A stretch of DNA of 46,562 nt from UMGS1663 sp963558185 (GCA_963558185.1 CAUWFE010000012.1:1-46562), one strand, 5' to 3'; positions 36,067-46,402 are shown, counted from the first letter of the stretch. Notes: generated by a model not told the origin, from the sequence alone. Translations and numbers: made by a program.

Positions 36067-36858
36067 ATGTTTAAATTTTGTAGCTTATATAGTGGAAGTT
36101 CTGGTAATTGTTCATTGGTACAAACTGATAATTCAAATATTTTAATTGATGCAGGAGAAAGTTGTAAAAGGCTTACAGATTCTCTATCTTCATTAAATAT
36201 TGATCCTTCTCAAATAGATGCTATTCTTGTTACTCATGAACATATTGACCATGTAAAAGGACTTGGCACTTTTTCTAAAAAATATAGTATACCTGTTTAT
36301 GCAAATAAAGATACTTGGAACGCAATGCCTACTCAGCAAAATAAAGTATCTCCAGATAATATAAATACTTTTTCTATTGGAAAACCTTTAAATATTGGGA
36401 ATGTTAAAATAGAACCTTTTTCCATTCCTCATGATGCTGCTAACCCTTGTGGTTTTAATATATTCTATGATAATCAAAAAATTAGTATTGCTACTGATAT
36501 AGGGCACATGGATAGAAATATTTTGCAAAATTTATGTTATAGTTCTTTCATTCTTTTAGAATCTAACTATGATACTAATATTTTAAAATGTTCTCCTTAT
36601 CCATATTCTTTAAAAGAACGTATTGCTGGACCTAATGGTCATTTATCAAATGATATGGCTGGTAATGTAATTTCTCATTTGACTAACTTTGGTTTAAAAA
36701 ATGCTATGTTAGGTCATTTAAGTAAAGAAAATAATTTTCCAGAGTTAGCATATAAAACTGTATTAGAAAAATTAATAGAAAATCATGTTGATAATAAATT
36801 AAATCATTTATCTGTTGCTAATCGTTATGAAACTAGTAAGATAATTAATATTGGATAA
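36067..36858 (+). CDS. MBL-fold hydrolase, YycJ/WalJ type
   Basis: The 263-residue metallo-beta-lactamase-fold protein begins with FCSLYSGSSGNCSLVQTDNS, the signature of the YycJ/WalJ group, and has the metal motif HEHIDH at 57-62. GPNGHLSNDMAG and MLGHLSKENNFPELAY near the C-terminus complete the site. WalJ proteins are exonuclease-like and linked to cell-wall homeostasis in other Firmicutes. It lies immediately before rlmH, a common order in the yyc region, though the WalKR kinase pair is absent here. Confidence 0.88.
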   Translation: MFKFCSLYSGSSGNCSLVQTDNSNILIDAGESCKRLTDSLSSLNIDPSQIDAILVTHEHIDHVKGLGTFSKKYSIPVYANKDTWNAMPTQQNKVSPDNINTFSIGKPLNIGNVKIEPFSIPHDAANPCGFNIFYDNQKISIATDIGHMDRNILQNLCYSSFILLESNYDTNILKCSPYPYSLKERIAGPNGHLSNDMAGNVISHLTNFGLKNAMLGHLSKENNFPELAYKTVLEKLIENHVDNKLNHLSVANRYETSKIINIG

Positions 36859-36867
36859 GGAGTATTT

Positions 36868-37347
36868 ATGTTACATATTAATGTTATTTGTGTTGGTAAA
36901 TTAAAAGAGCAATATTTAAAAGAAGCTTGTTTAGAATATAAAAAAAGATTATCTAAATATTGCTTAATTGATATTATAGAACTTGCAGATGAGAAAATTC
37001 CTGATAAACTAAATGATAAATTATCTTTTGAAATTAAAGAACGTGAATGTAAAAAAATTCTTTCTAATATAAAAAAGGATAATTATATTATAAGTTTAGA
37101 TTTAAAAGGAAAACAATTTTCTTCTGAAGAGTTCTCTCATAAATTAGAAACTATTAGCTTTATTAATAGTTCAATTACTTTTATTATTGGTGGAAGTTTA
37201 GGATTAACAAATTCTGTTCTTGAGCAATCAAATGAATTAGTTTGTTTCTCTAAAATGACTTTTCCACACCAATTAATTAGAGTATTTTTATTAGAACAAA
37301 TTTATAGAGCTTTTAAAATTTCTAATAATGAATCTTATCATAAATAA
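36868..37347 (+). CDS. rlmH: 23S rRNA (pseudouridine1915-N3)-methyltransferase RlmH
   Basis: SPOUT methyltransferase acting on helix 69 of 23S rRNA in assembled 70S ribosomes. The 159-residue protein has FIIGGSLGLTNSVLEQSN and the C-terminal FPHQLIRVFLLEQIYRAFKI, which form the trefoil-knot cofactor and dimer site. The length is normal. GGAG precedes ATG 36868. It ends a three-gene run and is followed by a structured RNA candidate. Confidence 0.95.
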   Translation: MLHINVICVGKLKEQYLKEACLEYKKRLSKYCLIDIIELADEKIPDKLNDKLSFEIKERECKKILSNIKKDNYIISLDLKGKQFSSEEFSHKLETISFINSSITFIIGGSLGLTNSVLEQSNELVCFSKMTFPHQLIRVFLLEQIYRAFKISNNESYHK

Positions 37348-37357
37348 TATATGAGGA

Positions 37358-37503
37358 TTTTGTAGAGGGTGGGGCTTTATAAGTGTTTGTTAATGGACAG
37401 ATAATAATTTTAAATATTCTATTCTTGGGGGCATAAAATATTTAACACTTCCCTCTACAAAAATAATAACAAATTATATAAGAAACTTTGATGTTTCTTT
37501 TTT
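37358..37503 (+). ncRNA. Structured RNA candidate downstream of rlmH
   Basis: A perfect 12-bp stem (TTTTGTAGAGGG, 37358-37369, with CCCTCTACAAAA, 37451-37462) is extended by AAGTGTT/AACACTT (37381-37387 with 37444-37450). An 11-base bulge, TGGGGCTTTAT, lies on the 5' side only. The interior holds an AAATATT/AATATTT stem around TTGGGGGC. A terminator with AAGAAAC/GTTTCTT arms and a T run ends it at 37503. The G tracts stand out in such AT-rich DNA and no ORF fits. It could be a free RNA or the rlmH 3' UTR. It is not clearly 6S, SRP, tmRNA or RNase P RNA. Confidence 0.6.
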
Positions 37504-37571
37504 ATTGCATAGGAAATTTTTTCTGAAATTCCTCTAGCAAAATTTTAATTTTTTATCTAGTACATCTTTTC

Positions 37572-37608
37572 TAAGAAAAACGCACCTTTGGCAACGCCAC
37601 TTTCCTTA
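37572..37608 (-). other. G+C-richer hairpin element, probably RNA on the minus strand
   Basis: Minus strand: TAAGGAAA pairs with TTTTCTTA, one pair being G-U, so the stem fits minus-strand RNA better than plus. It encloses GTGGCGTTGCCAAAGGTGCG, in which GGC-GTT-GCC can form a small hairpin. It lies downstream of the tiny ORF at 37637-37738 in the same transcript direction. I cannot match it to a known riboswitch or ribozyme. A plus-strand T run (37609-37615) leaves a terminator reading possible. Confidence 0.35.
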
Positions 37609-37636
37609 TTTTTTTGATATTTTATTTGAATCTAAT

Positions 37637-37738
37637 TTAATCTTGAATTTTAAATTCAATAACTATAGTACAAATGTATTCTATAATTCTTTTTATCAAA
37701 AAATATAATGAAAAAAATATAATGATTTCAAAAAGCAT
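37637..37738 (-). CDS. Possible 33-residue hydrophobic peptide
   Basis: ATG 37738 follows AAGGAAGGA at good spacing. The peptide starts MLFEIIIFFSLYFLIKRIIE and ends in a short charged tail, so it looks like a single membrane helix. A consensus-like promoter (37768-37796) lies just upstream. Its transcript converges with the structured RNA at 37358-37503 and ends near the same hairpin. This layout recalls type I toxin-antitoxin loci, but no family match is known to me and such ORFs arise easily in AT-rich DNA. Confidence 0.35.
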   Translation of the reverse strand: MLFEIIIFFSLYFLIKRIIEYICTIVIEFKIQD

Positions 37739-37767
37739 ATATTCCTTCCTTGAATTAAAGTAATTAT

Positions 37768-37796
37768 AGTTTACTACATTTTCCAATATTTGTCAA
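37768..37796 (-). promoter_or_regulatory. Sigma-A-like promoter upstream of the tiny hydrophobic ORF
   Basis: TTGACA (37796-37791), a 17-base spacer and TAAACT (37773-37768) on the minus strand. A TATAAT lies six bases further on, at 37767-37762. It starts nine bases beyond the spmB stop, so it would drive a separate transcript into 37348-37760. Confidence 0.5.
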
Positions 37797-37804
37797 TAAA
37801 AAAA

Positions 37805-38332
37805 TTACGACAAAATACTACATAAAATGACAGAAGCCATCATTCCTACAAAATCTGCAATTAATGCTGCTACTAATACAAATCGTATTTTTTTTACCCC
37901 TACACAACTAGTATATATTGCAATTGTATAAAAAGTTGTTTCAGTAGATCCCATAATTGTAGAAGCCATTAACCCAATTTTAGAATCCACACCAAAAGTC
38001 CTCATAATATCTGTTGCAATTGCTGTAGAAGCACTACCTGAAATTGGTCTTACAAACATTAATGGCATTATTTCGCTCGGAATTTTTAAAAAATTAGTTA
38101 TAGGAGATATCCATTGAATAATTAAGTCTAGAATTCCAGAACTTCTTAATGCCCCCACTGCTACAAAAATTCCTATTAATGTTGGAAAAATGCTAAAAAC
38201 TATTTCAATTCCTTCTTTAGCCCCATTAACAAAAGTATCATATACTTTATTTTTTTCAATTAAACCATACACTATAATACACAATATAATTATTGGCATT
38301 GCTGCTGAAGATACATAATTTATTATTTGCAT
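37805..38332 (-). CDS. spmB: Spore maturation protein B
   Basis: SpmA and SpmB are membrane proteins required for proper spore core dehydration. The 175-residue product (ATG 38332) has several membrane segments, with GAKEGIEIVFSIFPTLIGIF, MLFVRPISGSASTAIATD-like sequence (LMFVRPISGSAS seen here) and STETTFYTIAIYTSCVGVKK as GSTETTFYTIAIY. It belongs to the nucleoside-recognition (Gate) domain family. GGAAGGAAAG sets the start; an ATG six codons upstream is inside the ribosome-binding site. It overlaps the end of spmA by ten bases, implying coupled translation. Confidence 0.92.
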   Translation of the reverse strand: MQIINYVSSAAMPIIILCIIVYGLIEKNKVYDTFVNGAKEGIEIVFSIFPTLIGIFVAVGALRSSGILDLIIQWISPITNFLKIPSEIMPLMFVRPISGSASTAIATDIMRTFGVDSKIGLMASTIMGSTETTFYTIAIYTSCVGVKKIRFVLVAALIADFVGMMASVILCSILS

Positions 38333-38943
38333 TTTTTTCTTTCCTTCCATATATTATTGTTGTTTCTTTTATCAATACTTATAAATATTTTTGTTGCTAA
38401 AATACCTGTAATTGCCGCTATAATAGTTGCTCCCCAAACAGGTATTATTATTGAAGTTGGATTTTGTGAATTTAATGAAGCTCTAATTGCTATAACTGTA
38501 GTCGGTATTAATTGAAGTGAGGCTGTATTTAATACAATAAACATTGCCATTGAATCTGTTACTGTATCTTTTTTATTATTTTCTCTTTGCATTGTTTTCA
38601 TAGCTTTTAAACCTAATGGGGTAGCAGCATTCCCAAGTCCTAATATATTTGCAATTATATTAAGTGATATTTCTTGTTTTGCTTTTAAATTACATCTTAA
38701 TTGCGGAAATAAAAAGTTAAGTGGCTTTTTCAAAAAATTACTTAATTTATCTACTAAAGTAGTCGTTTGTGCTATTTTCATTATTCCATTCCATAAGCAT
38801 ATTGTTCCTAAAAAAGTAATAGACAATTCCACTGCACTTGCTGTTGATTCAAAAATAGAATTATTTACCTTATCAATATTTCCTGTTATAAGTGCATATA
38901 TAAATGATACTATTATAAAAATAGGCCAAATTTTATTTAACAT
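38323..38943 (-). CDS. spmA: Spore maturation protein A
   Basis: Partner of SpmB. The 206-residue protein has multiple membrane segments and the Gate-domain stretch ELSITFLGTICLWNGIMKIA, then NIIANILGLGNAATPLGLKA and SMAMFIVLNTASLQLIPTTV, which are strong SpmA signatures. The length is normal. An AGGAGATG site precedes the start at 38943. It is the first gene of the spmA-spmB unit. The GCG GCA pair near 38415 is an out-of-frame CGG. Confidence 0.93.
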   Translation of the reverse strand: MLNKIWPIFIIVSFIYALITGNIDKVNNSIFESTASAVELSITFLGTICLWNGIMKIAQTTTLVDKLSNFLKKPLNFLFPQLRCNLKAKQEISLNIIANILGLGNAATPLGLKAMKTMQRENNKKDTVTDSMAMFIVLNTASLQLIPTTVIAIRASLNSQNPTSIIIPVWGATIIAAITGILATKIFISIDKRNNNNIWKERKKCK

Positions 38944-39001
38944 ATTGTTTTACATCTCCTAAAAAATGTTTATTCATTTTTAATTTTTTTATGATTTTTT
39001 A

Positions 39002-39030
39002 TTGTTTTTTTACTAAATTTATGTTATTAT
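39002..39030 (+). promoter_or_regulatory. Possible sigma-A promoter of the AbrB-type gene
   Basis: TTGTTT (39002-39007), a 17-base spacer and TATTAT (39025-39030), about 50 bases before the start codon. Moderate match. Confidence 0.4.
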
Positions 39031-39081
39031 ATTTGTAGTAAATTTTGTCGAAAAATGGCGGATAAAGGAGGATATTGTAAT

Positions 39082-39333
39082 ATGAAATCAACTGGAATTG
39101 TTAGAAAAGTTGACGAACTTGGAAGAGTTGTAATACCAATTGAAATAAGAAACCAATTTAATATCGAAGAAAAAGATCCAATAGAAATATATGTAGACGG
39201 TTCTTCAATTATCTTAAAAAAATACGAAAAAACTTGTTTATTTTGCGGAGGTAACAAAAACTTAATTAGTTACAATGGAAAATTAATTTGTCAAAAATGT
39301 GTTGATAAAATTTCTGATATTGAAAATAAATAA
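39082..39333 (+). CDS. AbrB-family transition-state regulator
   Basis: The 83-residue protein begins with MKSTGIVRKVDELGRVVIPI, the SpoVT/AbrB swapped-hairpin DNA-binding domain, and ends with a CXXC-X(n)-CXXC region (CLFCGG at about 53-58 and CQKC at about 73-76), as in clostridial AbrB proteins. It probably represses stationary-phase genes. The start is ATG 39082, ten bases after GGAGG; an upstream ATG at 39055 has no ribosome-binding site. GAC GGT and TGC GGA carry out-of-frame CGG. It is the last recognisable gene before the 7-kb repeat region. Confidence 0.9.
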   Translation: MKSTGIVRKVDELGRVVIPIEIRNQFNIEEKDPIEIYVDGSSIILKKYEKTCLFCGGNKNLISYNGKLICQKCVDKISDIENK

Positions 39334-39352
39334 TTATTTTTTCTTATGATAT

Positions 39353-39388
39353 AAAAGGTTTCATTTTAATGATTACCTTTTATTTTTT
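39353..39388 (+). terminator. Terminator of the AbrB-type gene
   Basis: AAAAGGT (39353-39359) pairs with ACCTTTT (39375-39381) and is followed by a T-rich run. Confidence 0.7.
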
Positions 39389-39890
39389 TATTACTATTCA
39401 AATATAATTTACATTTGTTATCTTATTATACTTCCATTCTCTTTTTTTACTTAGCTAAATACTGTATTTACTAATCATTTTATATTTATAATATATTTTT
39501 TCTAATTTAATAACAGTAACATGAACATTAGTGTAATCTGTGTTACTTTTACTGTAATCTTCCCAAAATTTTATTCTTTTCCCTATTCCATTACAAAGCT
39601 TAAAGCCATTGAAGATTTATATATCCATTATTTTATATTAATTTATTGTTTTTAATTAAAATTCGATTATAATTTTTTTATTTAAATATTATATATTCCT
39701 TATTAATTATTTCTTTATTTAATATTTCTATTAACTCCTATTATTTTTATTTTTAATATTTTATAAAAATATATTTTTTATTATAATAAAAAAATGTATA
39801 TACTTTACTTTATTTATTTTTTTAATCTAAGTTAATATGTAGTATATTAGGTTTACTATATTATTATTTTGTCTTCTTTTTTGCTTTATT

Positions 39891-41694
39891 GCCAAAATTA
39901 TATAATAACTATATTGAAATTAATTGTTATTTTATATATCTTAATTACTTATACATTGTTTGCTTATATAATAATTTATTTTATAGTTTTATGTAACTTA
40001 TTATAGCCTATTTTATAGTTAAACAACAAAAATTGATTTTTCATTCATTCCGCTATATTATATACTTATCTTTTTTTATAAAAACTTATTAATTTACTAT
40101 TTTATTTTGTACTCCATTTTTTATCATAACAAATTTATAACTTGTATCTATCTTTTATACATTCTACTATTTTCATAAATATTAAAATCCTTAAGATTAC
40201 ATTTGTCTTTTTGCATAATTAAATATCTTTAGCTCCTCTTTAAAATCACATATATTATGCTTATTATATTTACATATATTTCCATTAACTTGTTCTATTA
40301 TTTCTATCTATATCTTTATACTTATTTATACAATTTATAATTATTTTATACTTTTTTTGATACAATTTAATTATGTGTTTTGTAATATTAGTTTAAATTT
40401 AATGTTAAATTTTATTATTTTATTTATTATTGTTTATTTTATTAAAAATATTTTTTTATTTTTTTAGGTATATTAATTTTATTAATTTAATTAATTATAT
40501 ATTTCAATAATTTATTTTTTAATCTTTATAAAAACATAAATTTTGAATTACAATTTTTTATTAATATATATTTTTTAATTATTAAAAAAAATGTTATTAA
40601 TATTTTTAATTTTCTTTTTTAATTTTAATAATTGTTTTTATTTAGTTTTTTATTTTCAATTTTATAAATTTTTTCTATATTAACAAAAATATAATATTGT
40701 TGACTGAAATAAAAAACATTAATTGTACATCTTTCTGAAAAGTATTTAGTATGTTTTCCTTTTGCTAGTTGTTATTTGTTTTATTGACAAGTATATGAAA
40801 TGATTATACGTAATTTACTAATTACCTTTTTATCTTTTACTTCTTATGTATTTTTTTATTTATTACTATAATTTAGTTTATTACTTTATGTAACCTATTA
40901 TAACTTATTCAATAGCTCATAAGCAAAAATTGATTTTTTCTTTACTCCGTTAACTTATATCCATTATTTTTTTATACAGATTCAGATATATTTTATTATC
41001 CTATTATGTTTTACTAATTCTAAACAGCAAACTTACAACTTCTTTCTTATATATATACATTTTTATTACTATAACTTTTACATCATAAATTATTTATTTT
41101 GTCTTTTTGTATCTTTCTACATATCATATATTATTTACTACTCTCTTGTTTTTGTTTACTATTATCTATTACTTTTTCACTCACTTTTACTACAAATTAT
41201 ATCTTATTTTTTATGATAGTTTTTTATAAATAATTTAGTAAAATATATAAGATTGAAAAATACAGTATAAATATTTTTTATTTATATGTTTTATTTAGAT
41301 TTTATTTTTATTTTATAGTTTTATTTTTTATGCTTATTCTCTGAATTTTGTTTTATTAAAAATTTATATTTAAATTAATTTTTTTATATCATTTTATAAT
41401 TTTATTAATTAATTTCTTAATAATAATATTTTATAAAAATAATTATTATTTCTATATATCATTATAATTATTCTTTATTTTATATTTCATATTTAATATT
41501 GTTTTATGATTTTAAATTTTTTATTAATTAATAATAATATATGAAAATAATTATTATTTTTATATATTACTATAATTATTTATTTTATATTTTTTAAGAT
41601 AACACACAAAATATTACTTTATTAATTATCATAAAAGATATAACTTTTTACTCATTAAAAAGTTATATCTTTTTTTCTTATTAAAGTCAGTATG
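39891..41694. repeat. Repeat unit 1 (about 1.8 kb)
   Basis: Starts with the diverged TTGCTTTATTG block (39891). It contains the GTCTTTTTGCATAATTAAAT block near 40206, the CGTAATTTACTAATTACC block near 40808, and a 370-base stretch (about 41030-41400) almost identical to one in unit 2. It ends with a strong hairpin at 41633-41673. Confidence 0.7.
41633..41673 (+). repeat. Hairpin near the end of repeat unit 1
   Basis: AAAAGATATAACTTTTT (41633-41649) pairs perfectly with AAAAAGTTATATCTTTT (41657-41673), 17 bp with a seven-base loop, and a T run follows on the plus strand. It looks like a terminator although no gene precedes it. Confidence 0.7.
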
Positions 41695-44614
41695 TTGCTT
41701 TATTGTCAAATTATTCTAACTTTTATACAGCACATGTCAAATATTTTATTTATATATACTTCTACATAATCTTCATAATATACTTGTATTTTTTTATTAA
41801 TTTATGTAACCCATAGTGTTTATTTCTCCATACTTTACTAAAAATTACTTTTTGCCTTTATTCCGTTATATTATATACTTAGTTTCTTTAATAAAAACCT
41901 ATTAGTTCACTCTTTTATTTTGTACTCCATCTTTTATCATAACATATTTATAAGTCATATCTATCTTTTATAGATTCTACTATTTTCATGAATATCAAAA
42001 TCCTTAAAATTGCATTTGTCTTTTTGCATAATTTAATATCTTTAGATATTCTTTAAAATCACATATATTGTGCTTATTATATTTACATACATTTCCACTA
42101 ACTTGTTCTATTATTTCTATCTATATATTTCTACTTATTTATACAATTTATAATTATTTTATACTTTTTTTGTTATAATTTAATTATGTGTTTTGCAATA
42201 TTATTTTAAATTTAATATTAAATTTTATTATTTTATTTATTATTGTATATTTTACTAAAAATATTTTTTTATATTTTTTTAAGTATATTAATTTTATTAA
42301 TTTAATCAATTATTTATTTCAATAATTTATTTTTTAATCTTTATAAAAACATAAATCTTGAATTATAATTTTTTATTAATATATATTTTTTTAATTATTT
42401 TAAAAAAATGTTATTAATATTTTTAATTTTCTTTTTTAATTTTTATAATTGTTTTTATTTAGTTTTTTATTTTTAATTTTATATATTTTTTCTATATTAC
42501 CAAAAATATAATATTATTAACTGGAGTAAAAAATATTAATTGCACATCTTTCAGAAAAGTGTTTGATATGTTTCCTTTTTCTAGTTGTTGTTTGTTTTAT
42601 TGACAAGTATGTGAAATGATTATACGTAATTTACTAATTACTTTTTATCTTTTACTTCTTATGTATTTTTTTATTTATTGTTATAATTCAGTCTATTACT
42701 TTATGTAATTTATTATAAGTTACTCTTCAGTTCAAAAACGAAAATTGATTTTTTGTTTATTCCGTTATATTATATACCTATCTTTTTTATAAAAATCTAT
42801 TAGTTTACTATTTTATTTTGTACTTCGTTTTTTCTCATAGTAAGCTTATCATTTTTATCTATCTTGTATGAATTCTACTATTTGCATAAATGTTAAAATC
42901 CTTAAGATTACATTTGTCTTTTTGCATAATTTAATATCTTTAGATACTCGTTAAAATCACATATATTATGTTTATTATATTTACATATCTTTCCATTAAC
43001 TTGTTCAATATTTATATCTACTTATTTATACAATTTATAATTATTTTATACTTTTTGGTACAATTGAATTATATGTTTTTCAATATTAATTTAAATTTAA
43101 TCAATTATACATTTCAATAATTTATTTTTTAATCTTTATAAAAAAATAAATTTTGAATTATAATTTTTTATTAATATATATTTTTTTAATTATTAAAGAA
43201 AAATGTTATTAATATTTTTATTTTTTTATACTCTTTTTAAATTTTGTTTTATACTTTGATTAATTAATATATTGAAATAATAATTTTATAGTATAATTAT
43301 TATTTCAATATATTATTATAATTATTTATTTTATATTTCTATTTATTTACACAACTTATAATTATTTTATATTTTTTTGATATTATTTAATTATATATTT
43401 TTCAATATTAATTTAAATTTAATGTTAAATTTTATTATTTTATTTTTAATTTTAATACTTGTTTTTATCTAGTTTTTTATTTTTAATTTTATATATATTA
43501 CCAAAATATAATATTGTTAACTGAAATAAAAAACATTAATTGTACATCTTTCAGAAAAGTGTTTAATATGTTTTCTAGTTTCAGTTATTATTTGTTTTAT
43601 TGTCAAATTCATAAAATAATTATACGTAATTTACTAATTACTTTTTTACCTTTTACTTCTTATGTATTTTCTATTTATCACTATAATTCAATTTATCACT
43701 TTATGTAACCTATTATAACTTATTCAATAGCTCAAAAACAAAAATTGATTTTTTGTTTATTCCGTTATCTTATATCAATTATCTTTTTATCAAGATTCAG
43801 CTATATTTTATTATCCTGTTATATTTTACTAATGCTAAACAGCAAACTTACAACTTCTTTCTTATATATATACATTTTTATTACTATAACTTTTACATCA
43901 TAAATTATTTATTTTGTCTTTTTGTATCTTTCTACATATCATATATTATTTACTACTCTCTTGTTTTTGTTTACTATTATCTATTACTTTTTCACTCACT
44001 TTTACTACAAATTATATCTTATTTTTTATGATAGTTTTTTATAAATAATTTAGTAAAATATATAAGATTGAAAAATACAGTATAAATATTTTTTATTTAT
44101 ATGTTTTATTTAGATTTTATTTTTATTTTATAGTTTTATTTTTTATGCTTATTCTCTGAATTTTGTTTTATTAAAAATTTATATTTAAATTAATTTTTTT
44201 ATATCATTTTATAACTTTATTAATTATTATAAAAACTATAACTGTTTACTAATTAAAAAGTTATAGCTTTTTTTCTACATATTAAATTTTTTCGATTAAT
44301 AATTTTTCATATTATTTTTTATTAATTTTATAAAATACTTCTAATTATAATTTTTGCTTTAATTTTTTACAGCAAAATTATTATTATACGATTTTATATA
44401 GTAATTTCATATCTTATTTTTATTTTATATTCAATATTGTTTTATCATTTTAAATTTTCTATTAAATAATAATTATTTTTATATATTACTATAATTATTT
44501 ATTTTATATTTTTTTAAAATAAAATACAAAATATTACTTTATTAATTATCTTGGAAAGTTATAACTCTTTACTAATTAAAAAGTTATAGCTTTTTAATTA
44601 GTAAAATCTTTATG
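41695..44614. repeat. Repeat unit 2 with an internal duplication (about 2.9 kb)
   Basis: Same block order as unit 1, but the GTCTTTTTGCATAATTTAAT and CGTAATTTACTAATTAC blocks occur twice (near 42018 and 42915, and near 42625 and 43625). This makes the unit about 1.1 kb longer. It includes the near-identical stretch 43845-44215 and hairpins at 44231-44273 and 44568-44605. Confidence 0.65.
44568..44605. repeat. Palindrome at the end of repeat unit 2
   Basis: TTTACTAATTAAAAAG (44568-44583) and CTTTTTAATTAGTAAA (44590-44605) form a perfect 16-bp inverted repeat with loop TTATAG. The corresponding palindrome in unit 3 has a compensated base change. Confidence 0.75.
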
Positions 44615-46402
44615 TTGCTTTATTGTCAAATTATTCTAACTTTTACACGGTATATATCATATATTTCGTTTATATATACTTTTACATAATCTTCATAATA
44701 TACTTGCATTCTTTTTGTTAATTTATGTAACCCTTAGTGTTTATTTCTCCATACTTTACTAAAAATTACTTTTTTCCTTTATTCCGTTATACTATATACT
44801 TATCTTCTTTTATAAAAACCTATTAGTTCTCTCTTTTATTTGGTACTTCATTTTTTATCATAACAAATTTATAAGTCGTATCTATCTTTTATAGCTTCTA
44901 CTATTTTCATGAATGTTAAAATCATTAAAATCACATTTGTCTTTTTGCATAATTTAATATCTTTAGATACTCTTTAAAATCACATATATTATGCTTATTA
45001 TATTTACATATCTTTCCACTAACTTGTTCTATTATTTCTATCTATATATTTCTATTTATTTATACAATTTATAATTATTTTATACTTTTTTTGTTATAAT
45101 TTAATTATGTGTTTTGCAATATTATTTTAAATTTAATATTAAATTTTATTATTTTATTTATTATTGTATATTTTACTAAAAATATTTTTTTATATTTTTT
45201 TAAGTATATTAATTTTATTAATTTAATCAATTATTTATTTCAATAATTTATTTTTTAATCTTTATAAAAACATAAATCTTGAATTATAATTTTTTATTGA
45301 TATATATTTTTTTAATTATTTTAAAAAATGTTATTAATATTTTTTAATTTTCTTTTTTAATTTTAATAATTGTTTCTATTTAGTTTTTTATTTTAAATTT
45401 TATATATTTTTTCTATATTACCAAAAATATAATATTATTAACTGGAATAAAAAATATTAATTGTACATCTTTCAGGAAAGTCTTTAATATTTTTTCTCCT
45501 TTTAGTTGTTGTTTGCTTTATTGGCAAGTTTATGAAATAATTATATGTAATCTACTAATTACTTTGTTTTCTTTTATGTTTTATGTGTTTTTTATTTATC
45601 ACTATAATTAGTTTTATTATTTTATGTAATCTATCTAGTTTATTCATTAATCTATTCATAATATTTGATTATTTTCTCTATTCCGTTACATTATAACTAT
45701 CTTTATTTATACAAAATCTAACTATATTTTCTTATCTCTTTCTATGCTATTAATTATAATCAATAAACTTATAAATTCCAATTTTTACATATACAATTTT
45801 ATCACTCTAACTTTTACAACACAAATTATTTATCTTGTCTTTTTGTATCTTTTGATATTTCATATATTATTTACTACTGTCTTGTTTTTGTTTACTACTA
45901 CTTTTTCATGACTTTTTACTACAAATTATATTTTATTTTTTCTAATAGTTTTTTATAAATAATTTACTAAAATACATAAAAATTTAAAATACAGTATAAA
46001 TATTTTTTATTTATATGTTTTATTTATACTTTTTTTATTTTATTATATTTTTCTTTTATTTGTAATTTTTATTCTATATTTTATATTTTTTTATTTTATA
46101 TTTTTATTCTTAACTTTCTATTTAAATTTTCTATTTTATTTTTTTATACTCATTTTGAATTTTGTTTTATAAAAATTATTTATATTTAAATTAATTTTTT
46201 ATATCGTTTTATACTTTGATTAATTAATTTATTTACAATAATAATTTTATAATATAATTATTATTTAAATATATTATTATAATTATTTATTTTATATTTT
46301 TTTTAAGATAAATTCAAAATATTACTTTATTAATTATCTTCAAAAGCTATCACTCTTTACAAATTAAAAAGTTATAGCTTTTTAATTTGTAAAATCTTTA
46401 TG
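44615..46402. repeat. Repeat unit 3 (about 1.8 kb)
   Basis: Repeats the block order of unit 1 at a period of 1,788 bases from the previous unit. The GTCTTTTTGCATAATTTAAT block is near 44940, and the ATGTAATCTACTAATTAC block, slightly changed, near 45545. It ends with the palindrome at 46356-46393. A fourth unit begins at 46403 and is cut by the window end. Confidence 0.65.
46356..46393. repeat. Palindrome at the end of repeat unit 3
   Basis: TTTACAAATTAAAAAG (46356-46371) and CTTTTTAATTTGTAAA (46378-46393), a perfect 16-bp inverted repeat with loop TTATAG. It differs from the unit 2 copy by T to A in the left arm and the matching A to T in the right arm. Confidence 0.75.

Noticed and set aside
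37367..37431. G-quadruplex in the structured RNA
   Set aside because: Only three G tracts (GGG, GGGG, GGGGG) are present and a perfect stem already uses the first.
43514..44031. Two open frames (43514-43708 and 43753-44031) in the repeat region
   Set aside because: Low-complexity Ile, Tyr, Phe and Leu products without ribosome-binding sites. The homologous parts of the other repeat units do not keep the frames.
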